The notes below the pieces were generated by a model. It was given only the letters and a program-made list of their open reading frames with translations. It did no database searches and had not been told where the DNA came from. From positions 1-52,627 of the forward strand of contig JAUXTN010000077.1 in the NCBI GenBank assembly GCA_030684355.1: a stretch of 52,627 nucleotides of DNA, in the 5' to 3' direction. This stretch comes from Pseudomonadota bacterium. Its GTDB lineage: Bacteria; Myxococcota_A; UBA796; SXON01. Shown one piece after another: positions 1 through 9,505 of this stretch (positions are counted from its first letter, which is position 1; each line of letters begins with the position of its first letter). The translations under genes were made by a program, and so were the position numbers.

Positions 1-802
1 CGAGCCAGGCGGCGGCGGCGGGGAGGGGACCGGCGCCCGGGAGGTCCGCGCCGGGGAACGGGCCGAGGAGCGCGCGCTCGAGCGGGCCGTCGGGGAGCGC
101 GGAGGAGGGGAGCGTGAAGGGGGCCCAGCCCGCGACCGCACGCGGGGCGCCGAGCGCGACGGGACCGGGGGCGAGGATGCCGACGAGGCGATCCTTGGCG
201 TCGCACTCGGGGAGGTCGGCCAGCGCCGCCAGGGCCTCCGCGAGGTCGTCCCCGGTGGGCTCTCCCGCCTCCGCCCGCTCCATCGCGCGGCCGAGGGCGA
301 GCGCCCAGCGGTCGAGCGCGGCGTGCGTGGCGTCGGGCACCGCGCCGGCGAGGACCCCGGCCGCGACCGCCCCGCGGAGGAACAGCACCGCCTCCGGCAC
401 CGGCCCCGCGCCGAGATCGGGCCCGCCCAGCGCGCGCAGGGCCACCCGACGCAGCAGCGCCTCGTCGCGCCGCGCCACCCCCCGGACGACGCCGTGGGCG
501 CGATGGAGGTCCGCCGACCACCAGGACGCCCGGGTCAGCGCGTCAGGCTCACCCCGGTAGACCTGCCGGTTTGCCGCCTCCACGAGCGCCACCGCGACGC
601 GGCCGATCTCCTGCCACCGCCGCGTGCCCCACCCCCGCGCCACGTGGATGACCACCGCGCCGCCCAGGCCCGCGCGGGGGGCGCTCCCGGGCGTGCCCCC
701 CGCCGACGCGTGCGCCGGGAGCCAGCGCCACGCGGCCTCGAGCCGATCCCGCACGGGATGGACGAGCGGATCGAACCAGCGGGAGGTCGGTTGCGCGAGC
801 AT
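1..802 (-). CDS. Partial polyprenyl-synthase-like protein, 5' part only
   Basis: An open frame of 267 codons runs from ATG at 802-800 to the left edge without a stop; the C-terminus lies outside the window. An in-frame TAG lies about five codons upstream, so this ATG is the only reasonable start. The protein is helical in character. A stretch around residues 135-180 (PEAVLFLRGAVAAGVLAGA, then ALDRWALALGRAMERAE) resembles the part of polyprenyl synthetases that precedes the second Asp-rich motif, where active enzymes read LFxAAxxxGAxxAG and LGxAFQxxDDxxD. No DDxxD-type motif is visible; the corresponding site here reads GEPTGDD. It may be an inactive or highly divergent isoprenoid-synthase-fold protein. 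The coding potential is convincing, the family assignment is an inference. Confidence 0.6.
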   Translation of the reverse strand, partial: MLAQPTSRWFDPLVHPVRDRLEAAWRWLPAHASAGGTPGSAPRAGLGGAVVIHVARGWGTRRWQEIGRVAVALVEAANRQVYRGEPDALTRASWWSADLHRAHGVVRGVARRDEALLRRVALRALGGPDLGAGPVPEAVLFLRGAVAAGVLAGAVPDATHAALDRWALALGRAMERAEAGEPTGDDLAEALAALADLPECDAKDRLVGILAPGPVALGAPRAVAGWAPFTLPSSALPDGPLERALLGPFPGADLPGAGPLPAAAAWL

Positions 803-912
803 GACCGGGCGGACCTACCATGACCCCGGCCGGTCGTCGCGCGGGCGGCGCTCGCCATCGTAGAGCGGCCCGCTGAACGGGCGACCCGACGCTCCCCCCT
901 ACGGCCCGGCCC

Positions 913-1236
913 CTACACCTGCGTCGGTCCGTATTCATACGGGTGGACGCGTCGATCGTGCCCTTCCCACTCGGGAATCTGCGCTCTCCGCCGGTCCGCG
1001 CCGTCGAACCCGGCGCGTGGCGACGTGTCCGGCGCGCCCGCGATCGGCATGGGCCCCGGCGTGCCCTCGATGCCCGCCGGGGGGCGCGTCTGCGGATCCC
1101 AGGGCCCGGCGAACGCCGGCGCGAAACCCTCCACCCGTTCGTCCTCTCCCACCGGCACGTCGTGTCGCTCCGTCTCGAACGCGCGGTTACCGCGTGTCGC
1201 ATCCGATCCCGTTCGGTTGCGTCCATGTTGGCCCAT
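913..1236 (-). CDS. Small hypothetical protein (107 aa) downstream of the phospholipase-family gene
   Basis: This is a charged, Pro/Gly/Asp-rich 107-residue protein with no signal peptide, membrane segment or Cys motif that I recognise. Coding is supported by a strong purine-rich ribosome-binding site (GGGGGGAG) about six bases before the ATG at 1236. It is also supported by its position 24 bp downstream of the phospholipase-family gene on the same strand, which suggests a two-gene operon. The composition is balanced (Glu, Asp, Arg, Pro) rather than the Arg/Ala/Pro-only composition typical of shadow frames in this GC-rich DNA. Function unknown. Confidence 0.6.
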   Translation of the reverse strand: MGQHGRNRTGSDATRGNRAFETERHDVPVGEDERVEGFAPAFAGPWDPQTRPPAGIEGTPGPMPIAGAPDTSPRAGFDGADRRRAQIPEWEGHDRRVHPYEYGPTQV

Positions 1237-1260
1237 GCGGCTCCCCCCTACATACGCAAG

Positions 1261-2742
1261 TTAGGCACGCACGAGGGGCCGCGACCGGTCCGCCGTGCTC
1301 CCCGCGTCGACCACCGATCGACGCGTATCCGTGACCACGTCCGCGAAGCTCGGCGCCGCCGCGACCCGGGCCCCGAGCGGCGCCCGGTCGAGCCCCCACC
1401 AATCGAGCAGGGTGGCGGGCAGCGAGGTGTGGTCGAACGGCGTGGAAGTCGGGCTCCGGAGCACGGTGCGGGGGGGCACCCACTGGGAGAGGAACAAGGC
1501 GGGCACGCGCAGCCCGGCGCGGCTGAAGTCGAAGGCCTTCTCCCGGGTGTCTCCCCCGGCCGGGCAGACCATGCCGCCGGGGGGCGCCACGTGGTCGAAC
1601 ATCCCGCCGTGTTCGTCGAAGAGCACGACCAGCAGCGTGTCCTCCCAGTAGCGGGATGCCCGGAGCGCGCCGTACACCCGCGCCAGGAGCCCCTCGCCGC
1701 GCTGGATGTGCCCCGGCGGGTGGAAGTCGTTGCCGATGTGCAAGCCGAGCTCCTCGAACACGGTGAAGGAGTAGTCTGGCTCCAGGTAGGCGAAGCGCGG
1801 AAGCGTGCCCTGCTCGAGGTCGCGCGCGAGCTGGGCGAGCGGCACGTAGCGGGGATCGGTCGCCGGGCTCGGGACGAGGGACTGCAGGCCGCCGAACATC
1901 TTCCAGGTGTAGGAGCTGCCGTGGGCGCCGGGCACGTGCGGGGGCCAGACGTTGGAGACGTAGAGCTTCCAATCGGCGGGCGTGGCATGGCCGGCGTCGG
2001 CGAGCACGTTCCAGATGGTCGGGCCCACGAACACGGCGGGGGTGAGCGAGAAGGGGAGCGCGTGCTCGTAGTAGTGGTTGTCGACCATCGCGGTGGTGCG
2101 GCCGGCGGCACGGTCGGCGCGGCTGGCATAGCCGACGGAATTGCCACTCAACGAGAACGCGCGGTTGATCGAGGTCTGGGAGGGGATGGACGCAAACCAA
2201 CGATCGGACACCGCGTACTCGCTCGCGAGGGTGTTGATCACCGGGGCGTCCCCCCGGTCGTACGTGTGGACGATGTCCATGGGATCGAACCAGAGCTTGT
2301 CGCGCTGGGAGGTCCAGTAGTCCTGGAGGAAGCCCAGCATGGTCGGGCGGCCCCGGGCGTCGGGCGCGAGCTGGCGTTGCACGGCGTCGAACCCCTCGCG
2401 GGGGTCCCACCGTGGGCAGGCGCCCGGCGCCCCGCGGCGGATGGGGACGAGTTGGGTGTGCCCGTTCTGTGTCAACGGCTGGGCGTACGCCTCGCAGAGC
2501 GCGGTGGTGAGCCCATCGTAGCGGGGTTCGCCTTCGGCGGGGGCGGGGACGTTTCGCACCCCGGCGGGGTTGGGGTCGCCGTCGTGCAGCCACCCGAGCA
2601 GGTTGTCGAAGGAGCGGTTCTCGAACATCAGCACGATCACGTGGCGGATGTGTCGCCGCATCGGGTGGTCTGGATCCACGGGATCCAAACGCCGGGGGGC
2701 GGGCGGGGCTTCCGCGGGCGCGCTCCGGGAACACCGCGGCAC
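1261..2742 (-). CDS. Phosphoesterase-family protein (phospholipase C / acid phosphatase type, PF04185)
   Basis: The product (up to 493 aa) belongs to the alkaline-phosphatase-superfamily phosphoesterases that include bacterial phospholipases C and the AcpA acid phosphatases. These hydrolyse phosphate esters with bound metal. The signature VLMFENRSFDNLLG lies near residues 35-48; the Glu-Asn of ENRSFD are the usual metal-binding residues. SQTSINRAFSLSG lies in the middle of the protein, and FDEHGGMFDHVAPP, carrying Asp and His ligands, lies about two thirds along. The longest frame starts with GTG at 2742; an internal ATG at 2661 (MRRHIRHVIVLMFENRS) puts the catalytic strand almost at the N-terminus and is also plausible. 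Neither has a clear ribosome-binding site. I see no classical signal peptide, so localisation is uncertain although most relatives are exported. The substrate cannot be told from sequence. Confidence 0.85.
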   Translation of the reverse strand: MPRCSRSAPAEAPPAPRRLDPVDPDHPMRRHIRHVIVLMFENRSFDNLLGWLHDGDPNPAGVRNVPAPAEGEPRYDGLTTALCEAYAQPLTQNGHTQLVPIRRGAPGACPRWDPREGFDAVQRQLAPDARGRPTMLGFLQDYWTSQRDKLWFDPMDIVHTYDRGDAPVINTLASEYAVSDRWFASIPSQTSINRAFSLSGNSVGYASRADRAAGRTTAMVDNHYYEHALPFSLTPAVFVGPTIWNVLADAGHATPADWKLYVSNVWPPHVPGAHGSSYTWKMFGGLQSLVPSPATDPRYVPLAQLARDLEQGTLPRFAYLEPDYSFTVFEELGLHIGNDFHPPGHIQRGEGLLARVYGALRASRYWEDTLLVVLFDEHGGMFDHVAPPGGMVCPAGGDTREKAFDFSRAGLRVPALFLSQWVPPRTVLRSPTSTPFDHTSLPATLLDWWGLDRAPLGARVAAAPSFADVVTDTRRSVVDAGSTADRSRPLVRA

Positions 2743-3044
2743 GCAGGGGATGAAATACGGGAACCCGCGCCGGCGCCCGGGGTCGGAGTCGCGGTCGAGG
2801 AGCTCGACCGGGAGCTTGGCGTCCCCGGCCTCGGATGATCGTCGTCCCGCACGCGGGCCCGCTCATCTACCTGGCGGGCGCGGGCAGCTCGATTCGGCAG
2901 TCTGGGCGTGCTACTCGCGGCCCAGCGCGCTGGGGATCTAGAGCGAGGGGGCGAGTTCGGACGGAAACCGGACGGAAATACCGTCTGAACCCCCGCACAA
3001 CCCCCAACCCGACAACAAGCTACGATGCAAGCCGAGACGCTCGC
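2743..3044. other. Divergent intergenic region between the phosphoesterase and the MopE/FG-GAP lipoprotein
   Basis: This stretch of about 300 bp separates two divergent genes and I see no gene in it. It contains a direct repeat of CGGACGGAAA with an 11-bp period (2958-2967 and 2969-2978). The repeat is embedded in an imperfect inverted repeat (2955-2964 against 2981-2990, 9 of 10 positions complementary), which could be an operator. A TACGAT hexamer at 3021-3026 could be a -10 box for the rightward gene. Confidence 0.5.
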
Positions 3045-4982
3045 ATGCTCCTCCCCCTCCTCCTCGCCTGCGCCCTCGACACGAAGCCCCCGGCGGGGAC
3101 GGACGGCGACGACACCGCGCCCCGCTGCGGCGCCTGGTGGCCCGACGCGGATGGGGACGGGTACGGCGACGGCACCGCCGCCGCGACGGAGGCGTGCGGC
3201 CCGCCCGAGGGCTACGTCAGCGGCGACGACGACTGCGACGACACGCGCGCGGACCGCGCTCCCGGTGTCGCCGAGGCGTGCGACGGCGTCGACCAGGACT
3301 GCGACGGGCTCGTGGACGAGGGGTTCGACGTGCACGCGTGGTGGCCGGACGCCGACGGGGACGGGTTCGGCGACTCGGCCGGGACGCGCGTGTCCGCGTG
3401 CGAGGCCCCCGCCGGGCACCTCCGGGACGCGACCGACTGCGACGACACCGACCCGACGGTCTCGCCGGCGGGGGTCGAGGTGTGCGACGGCCGGGACCAG
3501 GACTGCAACGGGGTCGTCGACGAAGGCGCGCTGCTCGACGTGTACGCGGACCTCGACGGCGACGGTTACGGCGACGCCGCGTCGCGGGTGAGGGGCTGCG
3601 CCGGCGACGGCTGGACCGAGGACGACGCCGACTGCGACGACGCCCTCGCGGAGGTGCACCCCGGCGCGGTCGAGGAGTGCGGCAACGACCGGGACGACAA
3701 CTGCGACGGCAGCGGGCTCGGGTGCGGCCTCTCCGGGGTGGCGCTCGCGCGGGACGGTCACGCCCTGCTCCTCGGCGACGCGCCGGGCGACTTGGCGGGG
3801 TTCGCCGTCGCCGACGCGGGTGACGTGGACGGGGACGGCTACGCCGACCTGCTCGTCGGCGCGCACGGTCGGGACGACTTCACGGGCGCCGCCTACGTCG
3901 TGCGCGGGCCGGTCTCGGGCTCGACCTACCTGGAGGACGCCGCGCTGGTGCTGCGCGGCGAGGATGCCGGCGATTCCGCCGGGGTCGCGCTCGCCGGGGT
4001 CGGGGACGCCACCGGGGACGGCGTGCCGGACGTGCTCGTGTCCGCCTACGCCGACGACTCGATGGGGAGCTACACCGGCGCGGTGTACCTCGTGGACGGG
4101 GCGAGCACGGGGGAGGTGTCCCTGGCCTCCGGGGCGACCGCGACGCTGCTCGGCGAGGCCGCCGGGGACTACGCCGGGCGCGCGGTGGCGGGCCTCGGAG
4201 ACATCGACGGCGACGGGCTCGCGGACCTCCTCGTCGGGGCGCCGCGCATGCTCACCGCCCCCGGCGCCGCGTACGTCGTGTACGGCGGCGTGGCAGGGAC
4301 GGTGAGCCTCGGCGAGTCACCCACGCTGGTCGGCGTCGAGGGCCAGACCGGCATCGAGGTCGCCGGGGCGGACATGGACGGCGACGGCATCGGGGACGCG
4401 ATCGTGCGCGCGGAGACGCGGGTCTACGTGGTCCACATGCCGGTGTCGGTCGACTTCGATCTGGACGACGCGGACGCGATTGTCCAGGGCACGGACTATC
4501 TCGACGCGGGGGCGCCGATCGGGGACGTGGATGGCGACGGGCTCGTCGACCTCGCGCTCGGCGAGCCCCAAGCCAGCGGCGAGGTGGGGGAGGTGATCCT
4601 CTACCTGGCCCCGCTGGCCGGCACGCTGGGCGGGGGCGACGCGAGCGCCATCGCCTACGGCGCGGGGCCGGGCGACTGGTTCGGCGCCACGGTCGCGGAC
4701 GCCGGGGACCTCGACGGGGACGGCCGCGCCGAGGTGATCGTGACCGCGACCTACGGCGGCTTCAGCGACGTCGGCGCGGCGCACGTGCTGTACGGCGCGG
4801 GCCTGGGGCTGGAGGCCAGCCTGGAGCTCGCCGACATCGAGTACCCCGGGATGTCGGCCACCGGCGTCGGGGACACCGACGGGGATGGCGTGGACGACGT
4901 GCTCCTGGGCTCGCCGGGCGACGGCTGGAGCACGCCGCTGGCCGGCGCGGCGTACCTGTTCCTCGGGGGGGAGGGCTGGTAG
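3045..4982 (+). CDS. MopE-type Cys/Asp-repeat and FG-GAP repeat lipoprotein
   Basis: This is a predicted outer-surface lipoprotein of 645 aa. The start chosen is the ATG that gives MLLPLLLAC, a very short lipoprotein signal with Cys9; the open frame extends upstream to 2835 but the extra residues look non-coding. Residues about 28-225 hold three MopE-like metal-binding repeats (PF11617 type). Each pairs a PDADGDGYGD Ca-loop-like segment with CDGVDQDCDGLVDEG-type cysteine motifs. Residues about 230-645 hold about six FG-GAP/integrin-alpha-like repeats (GDVDGDGYADLLVGA pattern), expected to fold as a calcium-binding beta-propeller. In the family such proteins bind metal or other surface partners; the ligand here is unknown. 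It is the only gene of its unit, followed by a hairpin terminator shared with the convergent cbs gene. Confidence 0.9.
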   Translation: MLLPLLLACALDTKPPAGTDGDDTAPRCGAWWPDADGDGYGDGTAAATEACGPPEGYVSGDDDCDDTRADRAPGVAEACDGVDQDCDGLVDEGFDVHAWWPDADGDGFGDSAGTRVSACEAPAGHLRDATDCDDTDPTVSPAGVEVCDGRDQDCNGVVDEGALLDVYADLDGDGYGDAASRVRGCAGDGWTEDDADCDDALAEVHPGAVEECGNDRDDNCDGSGLGCGLSGVALARDGHALLLGDAPGDLAGFAVADAGDVDGDGYADLLVGAHGRDDFTGAAYVVRGPVSGSTYLEDAALVLRGEDAGDSAGVALAGVGDATGDGVPDVLVSAYADDSMGSYTGAVYLVDGASTGEVSLASGATATLLGEAAGDYAGRAVAGLGDIDGDGLADLLVGAPRMLTAPGAAYVVYGGVAGTVSLGESPTLVGVEGQTGIEVAGADMDGDGIGDAIVRAETRVYVVHMPVSVDFDLDDADAIVQGTDYLDAGAPIGDVDGDGLVDLALGEPQASGEVGEVILYLAPLAGTLGGGDASAIAYGAGPGDWFGATVADAGDLDGDGRAEVIVTATYGGFSDVGAAHVLYGAGLGLEASLELADIEYPGMSATGVGDTDGDGVDDVLLGSPGDGWSTPLAGAAYLFLGGEGW

Positions 4983-4994
4983 GCACCGTGGTTC

Positions 4995-5032
4995 GGGGGG
5001 CGTTGCGGGGGGCTCGCCCCCCGCCCCAAGAG
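4995..5032. repeat. Dispersed GC-rich palindromic element, copy 1 (minus orientation)
   Basis: Read on the minus strand, this element starts CTCTTGGGGCGGGGG and ends CCCCGCAACGCCCC. Apart from a few bases in the hairpin tip it matches 29507-29538 on the plus strand. It lies between two convergent genes. Confidence 0.7.
5005..5024. terminator. Hairpin between convergent genes
   Basis: GCGGGGGG and CCCCCCGC form a perfect 8-bp stem around a 4-nt loop. There is no U tract. The position between the stops at 4982 and 5059 fits a bidirectional terminator. Confidence 0.6.
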
Positions 5033-5058
5033 ACGGATCCCCCTGCGTCGTAGACTGC

Positions 5059-6432
<1,374 letters not shown>

Positions 6433-6537
6433 GGGGGGCCTCTCTGTGAACGAGGATACTGAACCGGGCGCGCAGCCTAACGCGCCGTGACGCGCGGAGG
6501 CCGTGTGTCGCGCGGCCCGACCCGTTAAACGCGCGCC

Positions 6538-7269
6538 ATGGCTGACGGCACCTGGGACTTCTACTTCACGCATGACGGCGAAGTGCCGCTCGTGATCGCG
6601 CTCGATCTCGCGATGGGGCCTCACGCCCCGCGGGCGGACCTGCCCGAGCGGCTCATCCTTTCGGTGCGCATGAAGGCGCCGATGGCGAACGGGCTGCGCG
6701 CGTCGGTGGAGGCGTCCGCGCTCTTCGACCTCGAGGAGCGCCTGAGCGACACCCTGGAGGCCGCGGGCTGGGCTCCGGTGGGGCGCGTCGTCACCCGAGG
6801 GCGCTCGGACTTCATCTACTACGGGCCGGTGGGGGACCTCCCCGAGCTCCCCCTGGGCGAGTACGCGGCCACGCACCTCGTGCACACCGACGCGAGCTGG
6901 GATCTCTACCGGAACTTCTTGTGGCCGGGGTCTCGCGAGTGGCAGCAGATGCAGAACCGCCGCGTGGTGATCCAGCTGCGCAGCCACGGCGACAAGCTCG
7001 ACGTGCCGCGTCCGATCGACCACCTCGCCCGCGCGCAGGACGAGGACGCCGCCCAGGCCGCGGCCGCCAACCTGACGGCCGCCGGCTTCAAGGTCCGCAG
7101 CCTGGACTCGAACGACGACGGAACCTGGCGGGTCGCCTTCGAGAAGGAGGACGCCCCCGCGCAGATGGACGGCGTGACCGCCGCCGTGCTCGACGCCATC
7201 GAGGGGATGGACGACGTGGACTACGACGGGTGGGGCTGCGCGGTGATCGCGGAGGAAGCGGCGCCGTAG
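6538..7269 (+). CDS. DUF695 plus RraB-like two-domain protein
   Basis: The protein has 243 aa. The N-terminal half (about 5-140) matches the DUF695 pattern, starting WDFYFTHDGEVPLVIALDL. The C-terminal half (about 150-240) matches the RraB fold family (regulator of ribonuclease E activity B), with alternating segments such as AAAANLTAAGFKV and MDDVDYDGWGCAV. RraB in gammaproteobacteria binds and inhibits RNase E; in fused DUF695 proteins the role is not established. There is no signal peptide, so it should be cytoplasmic. The ATG follows a GTTAAAC box by 7 nt and has no ribosome-binding site. It converges on the OTU-like gene with only 3 bp between the two stops. Confidence 0.8.
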   Translation: MADGTWDFYFTHDGEVPLVIALDLAMGPHAPRADLPERLILSVRMKAPMANGLRASVEASALFDLEERLSDTLEAAGWAPVGRVVTRGRSDFIYYGPVGDLPELPLGEYAATHLVHTDASWDLYRNFLWPGSREWQQMQNRRVVIQLRSHGDKLDVPRPIDHLARAQDEDAAQAAAANLTAAGFKVRSLDSNDDGTWRVAFEKEDAPAQMDGVTAAVLDAIEGMDDVDYDGWGCAVIAEEAAP

Positions 7270-7272
7270 CGG

Positions 7273-9462
7273 TCAATCGCCGCCGGTCGGGTACAGCGCC
7301 TCGTAGTGGCCGCCCTGGTCCCAGATCACGGTGTTCCGGGTGCCGGTCACGATCTGCGGCGCGATGAACGGGTGCCCGTTCTCGTCGGATTGGACGAGGA
7401 CGACGTTCATGTCCACCCCGAGATCGACGTTGATGGCGTTGACGAGCCAGAGGAACGCGGCGTCGTCCGAGTAGAGCATCTGGCCCACGTCGACGTCCTC
7501 GTTGGCCTCGACCATGCGGTTCCGGTAGCCCGCGGCGGCCCCTGCGTGCTGGCTTCCGTAGTTGCCGGTGGCGTGCTGCAGGAGCGAGATGATCAGGCAG
7601 TTGCAGCCCGAGCCGGCGTTGGGAGCCACCGCGATGTCGTTCTCGGCCAGCCACGCGTTCAGGGTAAGGTTGGCCTGCGCGCGGGCCTTCGCGGCCGCGC
7701 TTCGGTACTCGGCCCATTGCCTGGCGTGTTGCGCGCTCGGCTGCGGCGGGGCGTCGCCGTGCCCGACGTGCACGACGCCCTGCGGCGCACCGACCTCTTC
7801 GCCCATCACGTCGGCGTGATGCTCGTTGAACGCCGCGAGGATGGTCTGGTAGCTCGCCTCGTTGCCCACCTCGTCCAGGGCGCCGACGAGCGGAACACCG
7901 GGGTCCTCCGGCGGGTCCTCGGGTGGGTCCTCGGGCGGGCTCGTCGGCTCATCGACGACCTCGCCCTTCTTCCGCCGCTTCTCGTCGTCCGCGCCGTACT
8001 GTTCGATGGTCCACGCGAGCCGCTCCGCGAGGCCGGTCGCGAGGGTGTCGACCATCTTCACCCGCAGGGCCACGAGCTTGTCGGGAACCACGACGTCGCC
8101 GGCGCCGTACCACTTCCGGATGTCGTTCACGTGCTCCGGGCCCAGGTGTGTCTGCCGGATCTGCCCGAGGAAGGCGGCGACGGCTCCCTTCTCAGGCGGC
8201 TTCTTGCCGGAGCCCTTGATGATGTCCCGCAGCCCGTTGAAGTACGTCTTCAGCGGCTTGGTCACGACGAGGGTGGGGTCGTAGATGCCGGTGAAGTCGC
8301 CGAGGCGCGTGAGGTAGTGCGTGCTCTCCCGCTGCTGCACCCCCTTTGCGTCCCGGCCCGCCTGCAGCGCCGCCTCCGCACCCGCGACACGGTCCCCCGC
8401 GGCCATGTAGGCGTTCGGCTCCGGGAAGTAGACGAGCCGGGACGACGCCTTGTTGAGCGCGGTGCGGATCGAGTGCTCGCCGGCGTTGATGGCGCTGATG
8501 CACGCGCGGAGCTTGGCGTTCCAGAGCTTCACGGTCGCGTCGCTCGGGGCCATCTCGTCGCCGGGGCACCACCACTTCGCGCCCTTGGGCGAGCTGTCCC
8601 AGGCGTAGCCGCCCGTCGCGACGCGAGGCGTGTCCTTGTTGGAGTAGAGGCCCCCGAGCGCGGCCTCCTGCGTCTTCGAGAGCTGCCCGCCGGGAGCACC
8701 CAGGAGCGGATCGCGCGTGACGTCGCTGTCCAGGCTGCGCATGAGGGGCTCGTCGCCGCTCGTCTCGAGGTTGTCGAGCAGCAGGCGGGTGCCGGGGTGG
8801 AGCGTCACCGTGGCGCGGGCTTCGAGGAACGGGAAGGTGTAGCCGCCGCCGCCACCCATGGGGGTCCACGCCAGCGGGAACGATCCGCCGCGGACCCCCT
8901 TGGCCTCCATGTGCGCGGCGAGCGCGGCCGAGCGGTCGATGAGGTCCTGCTCGAGGCGGAGCTCGTACTCGGGCGGCTCCTCGGGATCCTCCTCGCCCTT
9001 CTTCGGCTTCTTCGCGCCCTTCTTCTTCGGCTTCGCCTTCTCGGGGCCCTTCCCGTTCAGGGCGATCATGATCGCCCGGCGGTCGGCGGTGCCGTCGGGA
9101 TCGTCGGTCGCGCGTGACGCGACGATCTGGTCGACCTTGTTCCGCGCCGTCGCCTCGCCGGGCTCCATGACCTCGATGAGGATGGGGCGGGCGGTGCCCG
9201 TCAGGTCCCGCGGGTTCACCTGGGCCGCGCCGGCCCGTACGTGGGGCGACGGGTCGGGTGCCGCCGACTCCACGAGCCGCTGGACGAGCCCGCCGCCGAG
9301 GGCGGGCGAGACGAGGCGGTTGGCGACGGCCTCGAGGGGGTCCACCAGGGTGCGCGCCCGGAGCGGATCCCACCCTGCCTGGGCCTTCGTGCCCGCGAGG
9401 GCTCCGGCGTTCCGCGACTGGGTGACCCGCAACCAACACCTGAGATGTGGCGATGGTATCAC
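7273..9462 (-). CDS. Large protein with C-terminal OTU-like cysteine-protease domain
   Basis: The frame is 729 aa from a GTG start at 9462; the exact start is uncertain because no ribosome-binding site is visible. The layout is an N-terminal segment (about 1-145), a Lys/Pro/Glu-rich linker (about 145-170), and an unrecognised middle domain (about 175-510). A Pro/Glu/Asp repeat linker (PPEDPPEDPPEDP) follows, and then the C-terminal domain (about 545-729). The end of that domain carries NCLIISLLQ with Cys622 and, near the C-terminus, GGHYEALYP with His719. This is the Cys...HY arrangement of OTU-family deubiquitinase-fold proteases (consensus DGNCLFxxL and HYxxL). The family occurs in effectors and polymorphic toxins, where it can cleave ubiquitin-like or other isopeptide bonds. 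No signal peptide, secretion motif or immunity gene is evident. It lies 43 bp downstream of the AraC gene on the same strand. Confidence 0.6.
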   Translation of the reverse strand: MIPSPHLRCWLRVTQSRNAGALAGTKAQAGWDPLRARTLVDPLEAVANRLVSPALGGGLVQRLVESAAPDPSPHVRAGAAQVNPRDLTGTARPILIEVMEPGEATARNKVDQIVASRATDDPDGTADRRAIMIALNGKGPEKAKPKKKGAKKPKKGEEDPEEPPEYELRLEQDLIDRSAALAAHMEAKGVRGGSFPLAWTPMGGGGGYTFPFLEARATVTLHPGTRLLLDNLETSGDEPLMRSLDSDVTRDPLLGAPGGQLSKTQEAALGGLYSNKDTPRVATGGYAWDSSPKGAKWWCPGDEMAPSDATVKLWNAKLRACISAINAGEHSIRTALNKASSRLVYFPEPNAYMAAGDRVAGAEAALQAGRDAKGVQQRESTHYLTRLGDFTGIYDPTLVVTKPLKTYFNGLRDIIKGSGKKPPEKGAVAAFLGQIRQTHLGPEHVNDIRKWYGAGDVVVPDKLVALRVKMVDTLATGLAERLAWTIEQYGADDEKRRKKGEVVDEPTSPPEDPPEDPPEDPGVPLVGALDEVGNEASYQTILAAFNEHHADVMGEEVGAPQGVVHVGHGDAPPQPSAQHARQWAEYRSAAAKARAQANLTLNAWLAENDIAVAPNAGSGCNCLIISLLQHATGNYGSQHAGAAAGYRNRMVEANEDVDVGQMLYSDDAAFLWLVNAINVDLGVDMNVVLVQSDENGHPFIAPQIVTGTRNTVIWDQGGHYEALYPTGGD

Positions 9463-9505
9463 CGGGATCCGCTGTCGGGCTACGGCCGCCGACCCGGCGG
9501 CCCCA

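Noticed and set aside
943..2838. Plus-strand 631-codon frame
   Set aside because: Antisense to the phosphoesterase gene, whose catalytic motifs are clear; the composition is Gly/Arg/Val/His-biased as usual for shadows.
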